Positions 1 to 11,979 of a DNA stretch of 64,000 nucleotides are shown here, piece by piece (the first letter of the stretch is position 1; each line of letters starts with the position of its first letter). The notes below the pieces were generated by a model. It was not told the DNA's origin. It saw only the letters and a program-made list of their open reading frames with translations, and made no database searches. The translations under genes and the position numbers were made by a program. Source of the stretch: Anastatus disparis (lineage: Eukaryota > Arthropoda > Insecta > Hymenoptera > Eupelmidae); contig JAFFSR010000085.1 of NCBI GenBank assembly GCA_017163975.1, forward strand, positions 124,001 to 188,000, read 5' to 3'.

Positions 1-1196
1 TATATAACGGATTTATTCAATTCTATAAATATAGCAAGAAACGGAATATTATCACCTGCATTATTAAAACCTAAAATTCTAATAAATGGTCTACAAAGCT
101 TATATGAAAAACAGCAATACGATGACATGTTAATAGCACCAACAATGAAAAATTGTTTCTTCATATTACAAGTTATGACATTCACATCCTACATTAAAAC
201 AGACGGACTCGTAATAGTTACTAAATATCCCATTATCCACAATGACCCTACAAAATCCTTAAGTTTGAACCTTTACCTATTGAAAGACGTTTTGGAAACA
301 CAGCAATATTAGATGTAACTAACCAATATGTATTAACAACGTATGATATATCAAAATATACGACCTTATCGAGTATAAATGATTGTAATCAACTTGGCAA
401 TACAAAAATATGTAAACTACAAATTTTACCTAGGCTAATAGACTCATTATCCGCTTGCGATAGAATATTATTAAATGACACAAGCAAATGTAAAGAACAT
501 TATTTCTCTTTAACTCATGATTTTGTAAAACGTATAGAAAATGATAAATTTTATATTGTACCTATAAAAGAAATGTTATTTAGCGTATTTTGTAAAAATT
601 ATAAGAAGGACAACAATATCACAAGCTAGTATTGTAAAGCTTGATGATAAATGTTTTATATTAAACACTGCGTATTATTTACATACATCACATGACTCTA
701 CTACATATACAACCACACTCTTAAACTTAACACTTAGTAAACCATATGAAGACAACTTAAATATAACCCTTCCTTCATTGGCATTTTCGGAACATGATCT
801 CGGTAGTCTAAGGAGTCATGCTTATAACCTAGAGCAAATACAAGACGAAATTGAAAGACTAACTTTACAAAGACGGAATCATTCTTTTATTTTAACTGCG
901 ATAGACTATCTTCATTATTCGGGATACGTAGCTCTTTCTATGATTGCTGCCTTTATCGGATATAAGTTAAACATACATAAAGTAATAATAATAATCAGTT
1001 CTTATCTTTGGGCAAGATTAAATAATTTTTGCTGTTGTCACACTAAACGACTCGAACCTACAGTAACTTACAACCATTGTGCCAACATTACCACCGCTGC
1101 AAACGTTTCCTCAATACAACCTACAGTATCCTCTTCTTATACTACCAAAACTCACCTGATTCCTCCATCATATGACAATTTACTATAATCTTTCGG
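1..1196 (+). pseudogene. env: Env-like glycoprotein gene of an errantivirus/gypsy-type endogenous retrovirus, 3' part, broken
   Basis: Three overlapping plus-strand frames give a continuous membrane glycoprotein-like product that enters the window from the left. Open stretches lie at about 1-312, about 300-630 and about 616-1188, so at least two frame breaks (near 300 and near 620) are visible. The last stretch, in frame from about 601, has a coiled, charged segment, a hydrophobic segment (IAAFIGY, about residues 57-63 counted from base 778) and a Cys-rich end (FCCC) followed by a Ser/Thr-rich tail. This is the layout expected for the membrane anchor of an insect retroviral/baculovirus F-like Env, but the family call rests mainly on position: it ends 24 bases before a polypurine tract and an LTR. 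Known for the family: env-bearing Ty3/gypsy elements place env directly before the 3' LTR. Gag and pol would lie left of base 1. Confidence 0.6.
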
Positions 1197-1209
1197 GACG
1201 AAAAATTTT

Positions 1210-1219
1210 AAGGAAGGGC
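1210..1219 (+). other. Polypurine tract before 3' LTR
   Basis: AAGGAAGGG lies just before the LTR start. It is the expected primer site for plus-strand DNA synthesis in an LTR retroelement. Confidence 0.6.
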
Positions 1220-1220
1220 G

Positions 1221-1715
1221 TGTAAACAAAGACAAATATTCATAACACATTTATACTTATATTCATCTTGCACATTTCACTCAAGGGTGATTGAACTCCG
1301 TACGCATCATATGTCAAGTCTTCTACCTTGAGACTGCGATAGCAAACAATAACGTTATACATTCGCGAGAATGCGACACACAAGAATGCGACGCACAAGA
1401 GGCAATCGAACTCTAAACTGCATCACATGCAAAATTCAATCAATCTTTTCCCCGAAATTATAAAAGTATCAATAATACCATACATACGAAAGAATGCAAC
1501 TGTCTTTTACCCATAGTATAAAAACCCAAGAGTCTTTAGCTCGCCAGCTTAATTTCATACTTACCGTCTAAGGCTACGCTTCGCCTAAAATTATTGTACT
1601 AAAGGTTAAGAAGGAGAAATAAAGATAAGTTCAATTCAACATATATATATATATATAAATAAATATTCTTTTATTCTTGGATACCTATCCTAAAGAACCA
1701 ACGTCCTAAATTACA
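1221..1715 (+). repeat. 3' LTR of the env-bearing element
   Basis: A 495-bp segment begins TGTAA and ends TTACA, a perfect 5-bp inverted terminus of the TG...CA type, and starts immediately after a polypurine tract. It contains a TATA-like GTATAAAAA near 1516 and an AATAAA signal near 1618, consistent with U3-R-U5 order. Only one LTR is inside the window, so identity of the pair and the target duplication cannot be checked. Confidence 0.7.
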
Positions 1716-2031
1716 AAAACAAGTTATAATAATAATTAAAAATTTATAAAATTAATAAATCAAGTTTATTAAATGAAGTTTAATAAATTATACTTTACAA
1801 ATTAATAAATACAGTTCTAACGGTTAACACAAATACAGCTATAATACACATCAACATGGCTGTATTTTCTTTACCTTTATTTTTAGCTTTATATATATAC
1901 ATGCTTTTTCACGGGGGGGGAATCTTAAAACTATTACAAAACAATCTTAAAATAACTATGTTACCGTAGTAGAATTTTAAACCTTTCAATCATTCCAATA
2001 ACATCTATAAATTTTTATTAGTTCACATCCT
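1716..2031. other. AT-rich spacer, nothing recognised
   Basis: No ORF, repeat or splice signal that I can support. A run of nine G occurs at about 1912-1920. Confidence 0.5.
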
Positions 2032-2049
2032 TACTGAAAATAATGACAT

Positions 2050-2310
2050 GAGAATTTCACACGAGATCTCACATGAGCTCTCACAATTGAAAACGAAACG
2101 AGATCTCATGTACTGCGAAATTTTATTTTTCCTGATACCCGATCTCACGTGAAATCTCAGGTGAGATCTCATGTGCAAAAAAATTAATTTTTCCCGATAG
2201 CCAATCTCACATAAGATCTTACGTAAGATCTCGTGTGCAAAAAAATTAATTTTTCCTGATACCCAATCTCACATGAGATCTCACGTGAGATCTTATTTGC
2301 AAATAATTTT
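2050..2310. repeat. Subterminal palindromic repeats, left end
   Basis: At least six copies of GAGATCTCAYRTGAGATCTC-like palindromes separated by AAAAAATTAATTTTTCC-like spacers. Matching clusters occur at 10340-10490 and 28903-28980, the other end of the same transposon. Such arrays could be transposase-binding sites, but that is inference. Confidence 0.7.
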
Positions 2311-3608
2311 ATTTTCTCCTACACTTATAGCTGTAATCCATGTCAACGACATCAAATATGGAATTTGGTCTATAATTGTAATAATTTTTATATATTCTGA
2401 CATTGTGATTAAATGATTCTACTCTACATCTACAAAACAATCGTTATCTTAAGCATGTTATTATGGATTATGGTTTGAAACTATATTCAAGCATAATTAT
2501 ACTTGGCGATTAAATAATAATAAAAACAAACAAAATTTTACAAAGCTTAAGACGATATTCACAAGTAATAGTTGAAAAACTATTCACTACAATTATGCAT
2601 ATAGCCTTTTACACTCGAGAAGGCCATCACTTTTCGGTGAGGTCTGGAGCGATGCCGTTCATACACAAAGGTTTCTACAGAATTTGTGTATTCACAAATT
2701 GAGTTACTTATTTCATATCACAGACGAAATCATGTATACGCGGCTGGGGGTCAGTCCACTGATTAATGACAGTTTTTCTAATCAATAGGTAGTGTCGTTC
2801 TATGACGCACGCTGCATCTGGTTTAGATTTACGGCATAACACGTTTTAACAATTGTTACACATTTCGCATATCGCCGTAAAAAAAGTTGCAGTTTTATTT
2901 ATGTCTTGGAACATTATGACAAACTACCTTTAATGAACTGACAGAGGCTTAGTACTTAATATCTTTTTTTCATCATACTGATAAATTATTTTCACATATC
3001 ATTTACAAGTTCATCATATTGATTTAAATTATAGGTTTTTATAACTCAAGAATTATTGATTTAACTTTTATTTTGGAGTATTATCGCAATCTTATTGCTC
3101 GTTTTCCTAATTCAGTCGTCAATCTAACGTTATTTGAAAAATTTTAAAATCGTTCTCGACTACAATTTCAAACCATGATATACAATTATATTCATACAGA
3201 CTATTCACATAGTTTTTATGATAAGAATTATATTCGTATGCAATGTAAATCTAAACGTTAAAAGTAAGGTAATACACATATTTTATTATTATACAATTCG
3301 GCATGTTAAAAGTCAGGTTTAGACGAGGTTTTAGACATTTTTCACTGATCAAAAGTAGTGAAAGAAGAAATTTCGTTTATTTTCAATGGAAATATATATC
3401 AGAATTGCTTTTCCTTATAAATATCTATTCATTTTAACAAATGAGAAACGAAAGTAAGTAAATTTGTTAAAATTCAAAGAACAAACCAAAAAATAATAAA
3501 TAAAAACTAAATATCTTTTTTAGCTATTTTCGATCGGTAAAGTTAGTCAAAAGTTGATCCTCAATTGGAAAGTGACACCATGGAATACAATGCAAATTGA
3601 ATGAAGTA

Positions 3609-4567
3609 GGGTCTGAGTCCCGATCACTGAGCCTGTCCCGAACATTGTGTTCTTATATTGAATTGTTTTTATAAATAAAATTTTACGAAAAAACTGAAGG
3701 AAAAAATGTCATAATAAAGTCGAAAGTTCAATTTTTAATTTACAAAAATTAATTCTATATATATTAATTTTTCGTAAAAAAATTTTTTTAAATAATTCTG
3801 TTGATTTCTTAGCACTTATTGCGGATTTCTTAAGGAAAACCTTAAGGATAGGCACAATCTTTCAAGATAATTAATTACTTTTAAAAATACATTTACGTAT
3901 TATAAAATGAGGTATGTTTCAATAAAATAGTTAAATTTTATAATAAACACAAAAAAATAATTTTAAAAACCTTTTTTTATTTATTTTTATTCAAAGTCCA
4001 GTAATACGGCATGATTTCAAAACTTGACCATATTTCTGTGCTCCCGCGCGCGACTTGTTAACCTTACTTTTATTGTTGTGTTTATATAACAATATTGACA
4101 TGTGATGCTCATTGTTTGTAAAGATTTTAATGTTTATGTATGTTGTAAGTATATATTTAACAAAATAAAACATTAAATATAATAATCTTGTTTTTGTAGG
4201 TAATACACAAAAATGGATAAAAATGTAAAAAAAACGTGTTGTTTATAGTAAAGAGGTTATTTGCAAAGCTGTAGAAGTAGTTAAAAATGGAATGCCAATA
4301 AATAATCGGAATCGCGGACGTGTGGACAGAGTACAGTAATTGAGGGAACAGTAATATGACGAAAGGTTTTCGCAAAGCACGGTAATATGTACGGAATAAT
4401 TTTTTTTTGTTTTGGATTAAATTCGATGAAACAATATAATTTTAATAATAATAAAAATCGCATTGAATACAGGAATGATTGAAATATATATATGCATTCA
4501 TAGAAACGAAAATGGATTTATTTCTTATAAGATCATCTTAATGACACAGTAATCGGGACTCAGACCC
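3609..4567. mobile_element. TA-flanked non-autonomous DNA transposon, family 1 copy A
   Basis: Termini GGGTCTGAGTCCCGAT and its inverse are flanked by TA on both sides (3607-3608, 4568-4569). The opposite arm of the surrounding transposon (near 9125-9145 in reverse) runs AATGAAG-TG-ACCAAAATAAG without the insert, which directly supports insertion at a dinucleotide target. The 959-bp body is AT-rich with no transposase; short ORFs inside it are shared with copy B (51213-53087) only as repeat sequence. The TA target suggests a Tc1/mariner-type element. Confidence 0.75.
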
Positions 4568-4698
4568 TAGCCAAAATAAGAAATACTGACCCCGGGCAAG
4601 ATGCATGGGGTCTTATGGCTCCACTAAATTTATCGATTATGATGATGTTCTAGTGTTTGAATAGGTATTTATAATATTAGTGTAATTAAATACATTAA

Positions 4699-5068
4699 GG
4701 GGAGACACAAGTAAAACACACAAAAAATGAGATTTTTTAGTTTTAACTTTTGATCCGTAGCACCTACAATGTTATCCATGCGTAATGTTGTTCAAAATCA
4801 TCTAAAGAATCTATAAAAAATTTTCAGCTCGAAACATTAAAAACTGTGGGACTAGTTCCATTTTAATGACTGCTCGATTCAGTGATAAGTGAGGAAGCGT
4901 TAAAATGGAACTAGTCCCACACTTTTTAATATTTCGAGCTGAAAATTTTTTTATAGATTCTTTAGATGATTTTGAACAACATTACGCATGGATAACATTG
5001 TAGGTGCTACGGATCAAAAGTTAAAACGAAAAAACCTCATTTTTTGTGTGTTTTACTTGTGTCTCCCC
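4699..5068. mobile_element. TTAA-flanked hairpin MITE, family 2
   Basis: A 370-bp fold-back whose two halves are nearly perfect inverted copies (GGGGAGACACAAG... and its reverse), flanked by TTAA at 4695-4698 and 5069-5072. The other arm of the surrounding element (reverse of about 8990-9020) has a single uninterrupted TTAA, confirming a TTAA target duplication. TTAA targets are typical of piggyBac and Kolobok; the termini do not let me choose. Confidence 0.8.
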
Positions 5069-5344
5069 TTAAGGGCATGATGAAGCTCATTCCTTTGATA
5101 ATATTTCTGATCCATGTTTATCAGTAAATGGAGAATTTTATCAGGTTTTTTAAAAAAATAAAAATGTTGTAGGATTCAACTTTAGTGCGGACAACTAAAG
5201 AAATCTACCAAAATCTTATACTTTAAAAGTTATATACAAGTTTTCAATTAATAGTATTTTGAGGTTAGGTTTGTCAACCAGTGGAAAAAAATTTGTAATT
5301 TTAAGGGGTGTCCTCATACCGGCACAGAGATCTACTTTATCTAA

Positions 5345-5668
5345 ATTTGAATTCTGCATTTTAATAAAAATTTAAGTATTTTTGACTAAAATTCATAGAA
5401 GAGGCACATTCTTAACATTCTAAAGAATTTATTGCAACGTTAAAAGACAGAATAAAAGTGAAAATGAAGACAAAAACTGCATAATACGATTATTCATAAC
5501 TACATTGAAAAGTTAATCGTATCAAGCAGTTTTCGCCTTTATTTTTACCCTTATATTGTCTTTAAACGTTGCAATAAATTCTTTGGCATGTTAAGAATGT
5601 GCCTCTCCTATGAATTTCAGTCATGAATAGTTAAGTTTATATTAAAATTCATAATGCAAAATTTTAAA
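5345..5668. repeat. Hairpin repeat in transposon interior
   Basis: Inverted arms around 5345-5470 and 5530-5668 share GAGGCACATTCTTAACAT-type sequence and a flanking ATTCATAG. Non-coding; probably a fold-back MITE whose exact ends I cannot define. Confidence 0.55.
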
Positions 5669-5689
5669 TAATAAAATTTGTAAATTTTA

Positions 5690-6226
5690 CAACTAGAAGA
5701 AAATCACTAAAAAAGTTACTGGATTTTTAAACGCATATAGTTCTTTAGCATTAATAGCTAGAAGCTTAAACCTTTTCTTAAATTAAAGCTGAGCTTAAAT
5801 TCTTTCGAAATAGTAGTTATAGCATGTGAAAATATTATTTTTTCTCAAAGTTATAGCGTAATAAAGATTGCACCTGAATTTTTATTTTAAAATATTGATT
5901 AATAATAAAAGCTAAAATTAGGTCCAATCTTTATTACGCTATAACTTTGGAAAAAAATAATATTTTGATATGTTGTTACTACTGTTTTAAAAGGATTTGA
6001 GCTCAGCTTTAATTTAAGTTTCAAGCTTCTAGTTATCAATGCTTAATAACTAAATGCGTTTAAAAATCCAGTAACTTTTTAGTGATTTTCTTTGATTGCC
6101 TGTAACTAGAGAAATATTGAATGTTTGTGACTATAGCTTTAGCTTTATCCATATTCTGTCATTTGAAAACTTATCCCGAAGTTTGAGCAAAATCCGTGAT
6201 CCGGAGGTGTGACATTCTCCTAGTAA
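5690..6226. mobile_element. Fold-back MITE, family 3, left-truncated copy
   Basis: Arms at about 5693-5900 and 5905-6110 are inverted copies (GTTACTGGATTTTTAAACGC and its reverse). The right extension to 6226 matches the end of the complete copy at 56066-56729 (AAACTTATCCC, then GATCCGGAGGT and a terminal CTAG followed by TAA). The corresponding left outer end is missing here. Confidence 0.6.
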
Positions 6227-6334
6227 ACTAAACTCATTTGACAATATCACATTGTCGTTAAAGACGAACATAAACGAATGATTACGAAAAGAGCCGATCA
6301 TTTTTTAATATGAATATATCATTTATAAGTATAG

Positions 6335-6420
6335 AAATAGAGCTGGTTAGTGGCTCAATCTGTAGAGCGTTGGATTCGTAATCTCGGGTTTCTGAGTTTC
6401 AATCCCGCTCTCAGCAACCG
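6335..6420 (+). other. tRNA-like sequence (tRNA pseudogene or SINE head)
   Basis: The stretch contains a D-arm-like GGCTC...GAGC, a 7-base anticodon-loop-like TTCGTAA (anticodon CGT, threonine type) and a good internal B box (GTTTCAATCCC). The acceptor stem pairs poorly (only about four pairs), so a functional tRNA is unlikely. A tRNA-derived SINE head or pseudogene is the better reading. Confidence 0.4.
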
Positions 6421-6689
6421 ATTGACAGAAGCATCTCTGTAAGTTATATATGCTTTGTTCACAAACACACTTACGAGCACCGTCGCTGATTAGCATCATA
6501 AAGAGTATAAATATAGCGACTTTTAAGAAGGAAAAAAAAGTATACAAATTTTTGGACTTAGCAGAAATTAATATTTGCAAACTAAATTTTATCTTGCATT
6601 TATGGCATTTTTATTGCATATAATAATAATAATGCTAATATTTAATTATTAAAAGTATGATATTATTTGAATAACTTAGTACACACATG

Positions 6690-6860
6690 TTTGTGAAAAT
6701 AACAAACTCTGTGTGTTAATTCTACAAAAATTTTTGTGTTGATTTTAAAAGTACACAGAAATTTTCAAATTACAAAAACTTTTATGTTGATTTTACAAAT
6801 ATGTTTGTGAAATTATAACACAAAAATTTGTGTACAAACAAAAATTTGACGAATCACATA
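6690..6860. repeat. Short degenerate tandem repeats
   Basis: Repeated ACAAAAATTTTTGTGTTGATTTTA-like units with internal dyad symmetry (ACAAAAATTTTTGTG). Non-coding. Confidence 0.45.
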
Positions 6861-7132
6861 AAATTTTTTATTGTGTAAGTTCATAAAAAAATAACAGCTC
6901 CAACAACAAAATTTATCACGCGTTGAATAGCTCTAAAGAAGCTTTCTTATTGGCCAATACAGCTTATCAATAAAGAAACCTCCAGTATGTGTAGTAGATT
7001 TTCGGACACAGTAATATACTAAGCATTACTGGTGTGCAACTTCAAAAAGCGTGTTTAACACAGCCATTTAAATGCGAACGTAATTTCGTAAGCAAGACAA
7101 TGAAAAGTCTGTGAACGCATCCATACGATGCA

Positions 7133-7134
<2 letters not shown>

Positions 7135-7219
<85 letters not shown>

Positions 7220-7251
7220 TAGTAATACATGGGCTTTGTTCCAAATGCTCA

Positions 7252-7320
<69 letters not shown>
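7135..7320. repeat. Two (TA)n microsatellite blocks
   Basis: Long AT dinucleotide runs at about 7135-7215 and 7253-7318, separated by about 38 bases. A 22-base imperfect inverted pair (CTTTGTTCCAAATGCT and AGCATCTGGAACAAAG) lies near 7232 and 7362. Reading frames here are products of the repeat, not genes. Confidence 0.8.
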
Positions 7321-7325
<5 letters not shown>

Positions 7326-8780
7326 CAATTTTGCAAATATGGCGTGCGCAATCCCGAGAAGCATCTGGAACAAAGTCGATGTATCTTAAAAGTACAAAAA
7401 AAAAAGATACTCTTGTGTCTTTTGTGCCAGCCGATTGTGAGGACTTTGATAATAACGGATTTTACTTCGTTAAAAATCACCACTGTTAACTTCACTGTAA
7501 TCCTTCGAGTCACAAAGGCGAATATTCGAGAGGCAACATTTTATTTTTCGCAGGTAAGATGAAAATATTTAATCTTTTACTATGAATTTTATGAATTGAA
7601 ATTATTTTCATTATTTAAATATGATTAAGAGTATTATTTCGAAATAAATTAAGAGTATTATTTTCATTGTTAAAATATGTTAAAATCAATTGCTCCGTTT
7701 TTAATAAAATTTATTATATTAATCAAACAAATCAGTATTAAATTTCATCTTAATAAATAAAATTTAATGATGATTTGCATGAAAATTAATACATTTTACC
7801 GTAATTTTAACGTATTTTTAGAAAATTAATGCATGTACTGGAAGCAAATTTCATGCATTTTTTAACAGTGTAAGAAAAAAATTTTTTTCAATCAACTTAT
7901 TATTTCTTAGTGAAGAAAATAATATTTTGAACTTAATCTCTTCTGAATATATATATTCCAACCATATAAATTTTTATTATCATAGACGATCTTAGGCTCC
8001 TATTCATAGACCTAACTCAAGTAGCGGTTGTTACTTGAACCTAATTCTGTCTTCGTCTCTCCATGATAAGAATAAAAGACAGATAATACGACCGTTACTT
8101 GATCTAATAGCCACACTGGAAAAAAAATTTATTAGTAAAGAAAAAAATTTCATTTTATCGAATATATTCTTTCAGGCAATCGGTGAAATATTTTTTTTAT
8201 TAATATCATTTATTCCATCAGTAAAAATAAAATTTTTAAAAATCAATGAAATTTTTCTCAACATGCATGAGATATTTCTTGAACTTAACAATATCTCATA
8301 CTGGAAATTATTAATTTTATTTTAAATTTATATCTCGTAATGTCAAAATAAAATAATTTGTTACAAGTAAATTTAGAATATTAGTTCAAATAAATGTTTC
8401 AACAAATTTAAGTTCTTTTTCTGCAATATGAATTTCAATTTTTTTTAATTACTGAAACTCTTTTGATTCAAAGAATTATTTTTTTATTCAAAGAAATATT
8501 TCTTTGAAACAGTTAAATGTTGATTTTAATTAAAATTTATTTTTTGTAATAACGTTTATAAATAATTGTTGTAAAATTTTTTTTTTTCTCATATGTGATC
8601 CCACATGGGATTTCTTATATATTTTATTAAATTTAAAAAATTTTAAAAATATATTTATTACTTTTTTTATTTTTTTTGTCTTGTTCTTTAAATTTTGACG
8701 AATTTCGACATTAGCTATATTAGTACAATAATTTTAGTTAAAATAAAAAATCCTTTGGAGCTGTTATTGTTTTATTAACT
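7321..8780. other. AT-rich interior of the inverted-repeat transposon, nothing recognised
   Basis: No protein similarity seen in either strand. Several poly-A/poly-T runs and a 96-codon ORF at 8035-8325 of simple Ile/Phe/Lys composition, which I do not regard as a gene. Confidence 0.45.
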
Positions 8781-10493
8781 TGGATCGCAAATTAGATATC
8801 AAAGATGACAATCTTAACCTTAAAATACTATAAATTGAAAACTTCTATATAACTTTTAAAGTATAAGATTTTGATAGATTTCTTTAGTTGTCCGCACTCA
8901 AGTTGAATCCTACTAATTTTTTTCTTGAAGTGAAGAAACCCGATTAAATTCACCATTTACTCATAAACTTTGATCAGAAATATTATCAGAAGGAGAAGTT
9001 TCATCATGCCTTTAATGTATATAATTACACTTATATTGTAAATACGTCTTCGAACACTAGAACATTATCATATTCGATAAATTTAGTGGAGCCATAAGAC
9101 CCCAAGCATCTTGCCCGGGGTCAGCAGTTCTTATTTTGGTCACTTCATTTAATTTGCATTGTATTTCATGCTGACACTTTCCAATTAAGGATCAGCTTTC
9201 GACTAATTTTACCGATCGAAAATAACTAAAAAAGATATTTAGTTTTTATTTTTTTTTTGGCTTGTTCATTGAATATTAACAAATTTACACGCTTCCATTT
9301 CTCATTCGTTAAATTAAATAGATATTTACAAGTAAAAGCAATTCTGATATACATTATTATTGAAAATAAACGAAATTATTTCTTTCGCTACTTTCGATTA
9401 GTAAAAAATGTCTAAAACCTCGTCTAAAACTAACCTTTAACATAACGAATAGTATAATAATAAAATATGTTTATTACCTTACTTTTAACGTTTAAACTTA
9501 CATTGCATACAAATATAATTTTTATTATAAAAACTATGTGAATAGTCTGTATGGATATGATTATATATCATAGTTTGAAATTATATTCGTGCACAATTTA
9601 AAAATTTTCCAGATTACGTTAAATTTATGACTGAATTAGGAAAACAAGCAAGAAGATTGCGATAGTAAAAAAAGATATTATGTACTAAGTAACTGTCGGT
9701 TCATCGAAGGTAGTTTGTCATAATGTTCTAAGACGTAAATAAAGCTGCAACTGTTCTTACGGTGACATGCAAATTGTGTAATAATTGATAAGACGTGTTA
9801 TGCCGTAAATCTAAACCAGATTTGGCGTGCGTCATAGAACGACACAACTTATTGATTAGAAAAACTGTCATTAATCAGTGAACTGACCCCGAGCCTCGTA
9901 TACATGATTTCGTCTGTGATATGAAATAAGTAACTCAATTTGTGAATACACAAATTCTGTAGAAACCTTTGTGTATGAACGGCATCGCTCCAGACCTCAC
10001 TGAAAAGTGATGGCCTTCTCGAGTGTAAAAGCTGTATGCATAATTGTAGTGATTAGTTTCTTAACTATTACTCGTAAATATTGTCTAAATCTTTGTAAAA
10101 AATTCGATTGTCTTTATTATTATTTAATCGCCAAGTATAATCATGCTCGAATATAGTTTAAAACCATAATTCATAATAGCATGATTTAAATAAGGATTGT
10201 TTTGTAGATGTAGAGTAGAATCATTCAATCGTAATGTTAGAATATATAAAAATTAATTGAATTGTAGACCAAATTTCAGATTTGATGTTGTTGACATTGA
10301 TTACAGCTATAAGTGTAGGAGAAAATAAAATTTTTTTGCACATGAGATCTCACGTAAGATCTCATGTGAGATTTTATGTGAGATCGGGTATCGGGATACA
10401 TTAATTTTTCCGCACATGCGATCTCACCTTAGATCTCACGTGAGATCGGGTATCAGGAAAAATAAAATTTCGTGGCACATGCGATCCCACGTG

Positions 10494-10608
10494 AGTAGTT
10501 ATAGGGGCACCATGGACCGTCAAAACAAACCCCCACTCCATTACCCCAAAGGTTACTGACCGGTGAGTCAATGACCTCTGAGAAGGTGAAGTAGGGGCTT
10601 GTTAGGCA
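10494..10608 (+). repeat. Left terminal inverted repeat of the Polinton
   Basis: About 115 bases match the reverse complement of 28787-28901 with a few substitutions, including a shared TCAATGACCTCTGAGAAGG block. Similarity fades after the GTAGGGG block. Confidence 0.9.
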
Positions 10609-11092
10609 TGGTACCCGAACAACTGGAGGGTCACTTATCCCCACCTAGAAATTTAGAGTGAGGATAAACTGAAGGGTCACTGACCCCTAAATTTAGAGTG
10701 GGGATGAAAAATATTTTAACCGATATTTAAAAATTTTAAATATTTTAATATGTAACATGATACTTTTTGATTATTAAAATTTATATTGAATCATAAAATA
10801 TTAATTTAAAAGATTTCAATTTGCAACTAAATACTTTTAAATACTAAGATAATAAAAATTTATATTGAATCGTGAAATATAATATATAATATATATAATT
10901 TGTAATATTACTGTGTGTATGAAGGTTGAGGAATTGGTAATGAACGAGGTAAATGAAATACTCACGTTTTAAAGTTTAACAACATTTATTATTAATAATA
11001 AAACATTAAAACGTAGAATTCATACAATTAACTAGTGTGTACATATGCTAAATAATAAATTCGTGTATAATTATAAACAAATCTTCTTTTCC
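10609..11092. other. Polinton left subterminal non-coding region
   Basis: Contains a short direct duplication (GGGTCACT...AAATTTAGAGTG, near 10628 and 10673) and AT-rich DNA. TTTATT near 10985 reads as an AATAAA poly(A) signal on the minus strand, suitably placed for the leftmost minus-strand transcripts. Confidence 0.5.
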
Positions 11093-11467
11093 TCAAACTA
11101 AATTATTCTTTTTTAATAATTCGATGAGATCATTTACAAAATTATCATTAAAACTAGACATTGTGTTTTTTATATCGCTAGAAGTAAAGTATACATATTG
11201 AGATTCCTGACTTTTTTCTAATACATTTTTCATATTTGCAACCATTTCTCGTAATATATAATCCACAGATTTTGCAACAGTATTTAAATATCTAATTCTA
11301 TAATCTATACATTTTGATAAATCTTTTAAACGTTCAAACGTGACACGTTTAAATACTAGTGACCGATTAAATCGACCATATTTTTTCGGCGGTCCACCAC
11401 ACTCGTCTCCTTCTGGTTGTGCGTCATTAGGTACCAATTCAAAAGCTCTCTCGTGAAAACTAATCAT
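11093..11467 (-). CDS. Unknown Polinton protein, 124 aa
   Basis: Terminal minus-strand ORF with an ATG start (11465-11467). I do not recognise it. The first third is charged with a Gly/Pro patch (ECGGPPKK); the rest is predicted mostly helical with regularly spaced hydrophobics (LKDLSKCIDYRIRYL and the C-terminal VNDLIELLKK), suggesting a helical or coiled oligomer. It ends just upstream of the subterminal poly(A) signal, and its codon use resembles its neighbours. By position at the capsid end it could be a late gene, which is inference only. Confidence 0.55.
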   Translation of the reverse strand: MISFHERAFELVPNDAQPEGDECGGPPKKYGRFNRSLVFKRVTFERLKDLSKCIDYRIRYLNTVAKSVDYILREMVANMKNVLEKSQESQYVYFTSSDIKNTMSSFNDNFVNDLIELLKKNNLV

Positions 11468-11500
11468 AAAACGGATAGTGTATCCTGGAATAGATAACCG

Positions 11501-11824
11501 CTAATCCAGCATAGATTCCTCATTATAGCAAGTGAAAAAATCTTCAATTTTATCAAATTCCTCCTTCAACGCCTCCCAACAGTCTAGTGACAGAGGTAGA
11601 CCTTGAAAATTGGCTCCACAGAAGCGTACCACGGGTGCAAACTCCTTTTTGCCTTCGCCGCCTATATTCTCCAGGCCTACCTGGATAATTTTTCCAAAAG
11701 AGCTGTTCAGCCCGTAGACCATTGGCAGAACCTGCTGCCAATAATTTTTCTTGCTATTTTGTCTTATTAAATATGCCAAGTCATTACCAAATGTCTGCTC
11801 CAGGCTTCTCTTTTGACCAGCCAT
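11501..11824 (-). CDS. Unknown Polinton protein, about 107 aa
   Basis: The frame is open from 11875, but the upstream start would be GTG. The first ATG (11822-11824, beginning MAGQKRSLEQ) is preferred because a TATA box (11904-11911) and an initiator-like CACAGTT about 30 bases downstream put transcription start near 11880. The product has a basic N-terminus, a central segment rich in small residues (VGLENIGGEGKKEFAP) and an acidic C-terminus. No family recognised. It appears to have its own promoter rather than relying on readthrough from the protease gene. Confidence 0.55.
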   Translation of the reverse strand: MAGQKRSLEQTFGNDLAYLIRQNSKKNYWQQVLPMVYGLNSSFGKIIQVGLENIGGEGKKEFAPVVRFCGANFQGLPLSLDCWEALKEEFDKIEDFFTCYNEESMLD

Positions 11825-11903
11825 CTTGGTGAGGTTTTCTTGCTTGTTACTGCTGTCACCGTCGATCACACACAACTGTGGCTAGACCAAGTGGATACCA
11901 CTT

Positions 11904-11911
11904 CTTTTATA
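11904..11911 (-). promoter_or_regulatory. TATA box before the 107-aa gene
   Basis: TATAAAAG on the minus strand, with CACAGTT about 30 bases downstream resembling an arthropod initiator. Confidence 0.45.
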
Positions 11912-11979
11912 CTGTAAAAATTGGTGGGGATGTCGTAAAAAGGTGGCGTGCAACCAATCAGAGACAGTCAAGTATCAAA

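Noticed and set aside
3991..4463. Three small minus-strand ORFs, similar to ones at 52372-52961
   Set aside because: Shared because both are copies of the same TA-flanked element; no domain and many breaks.
7055..7562. Several overlapping ORFs of Tyr-Ile repeats
   Set aside because: They are translations of (TA)n microsatellites.
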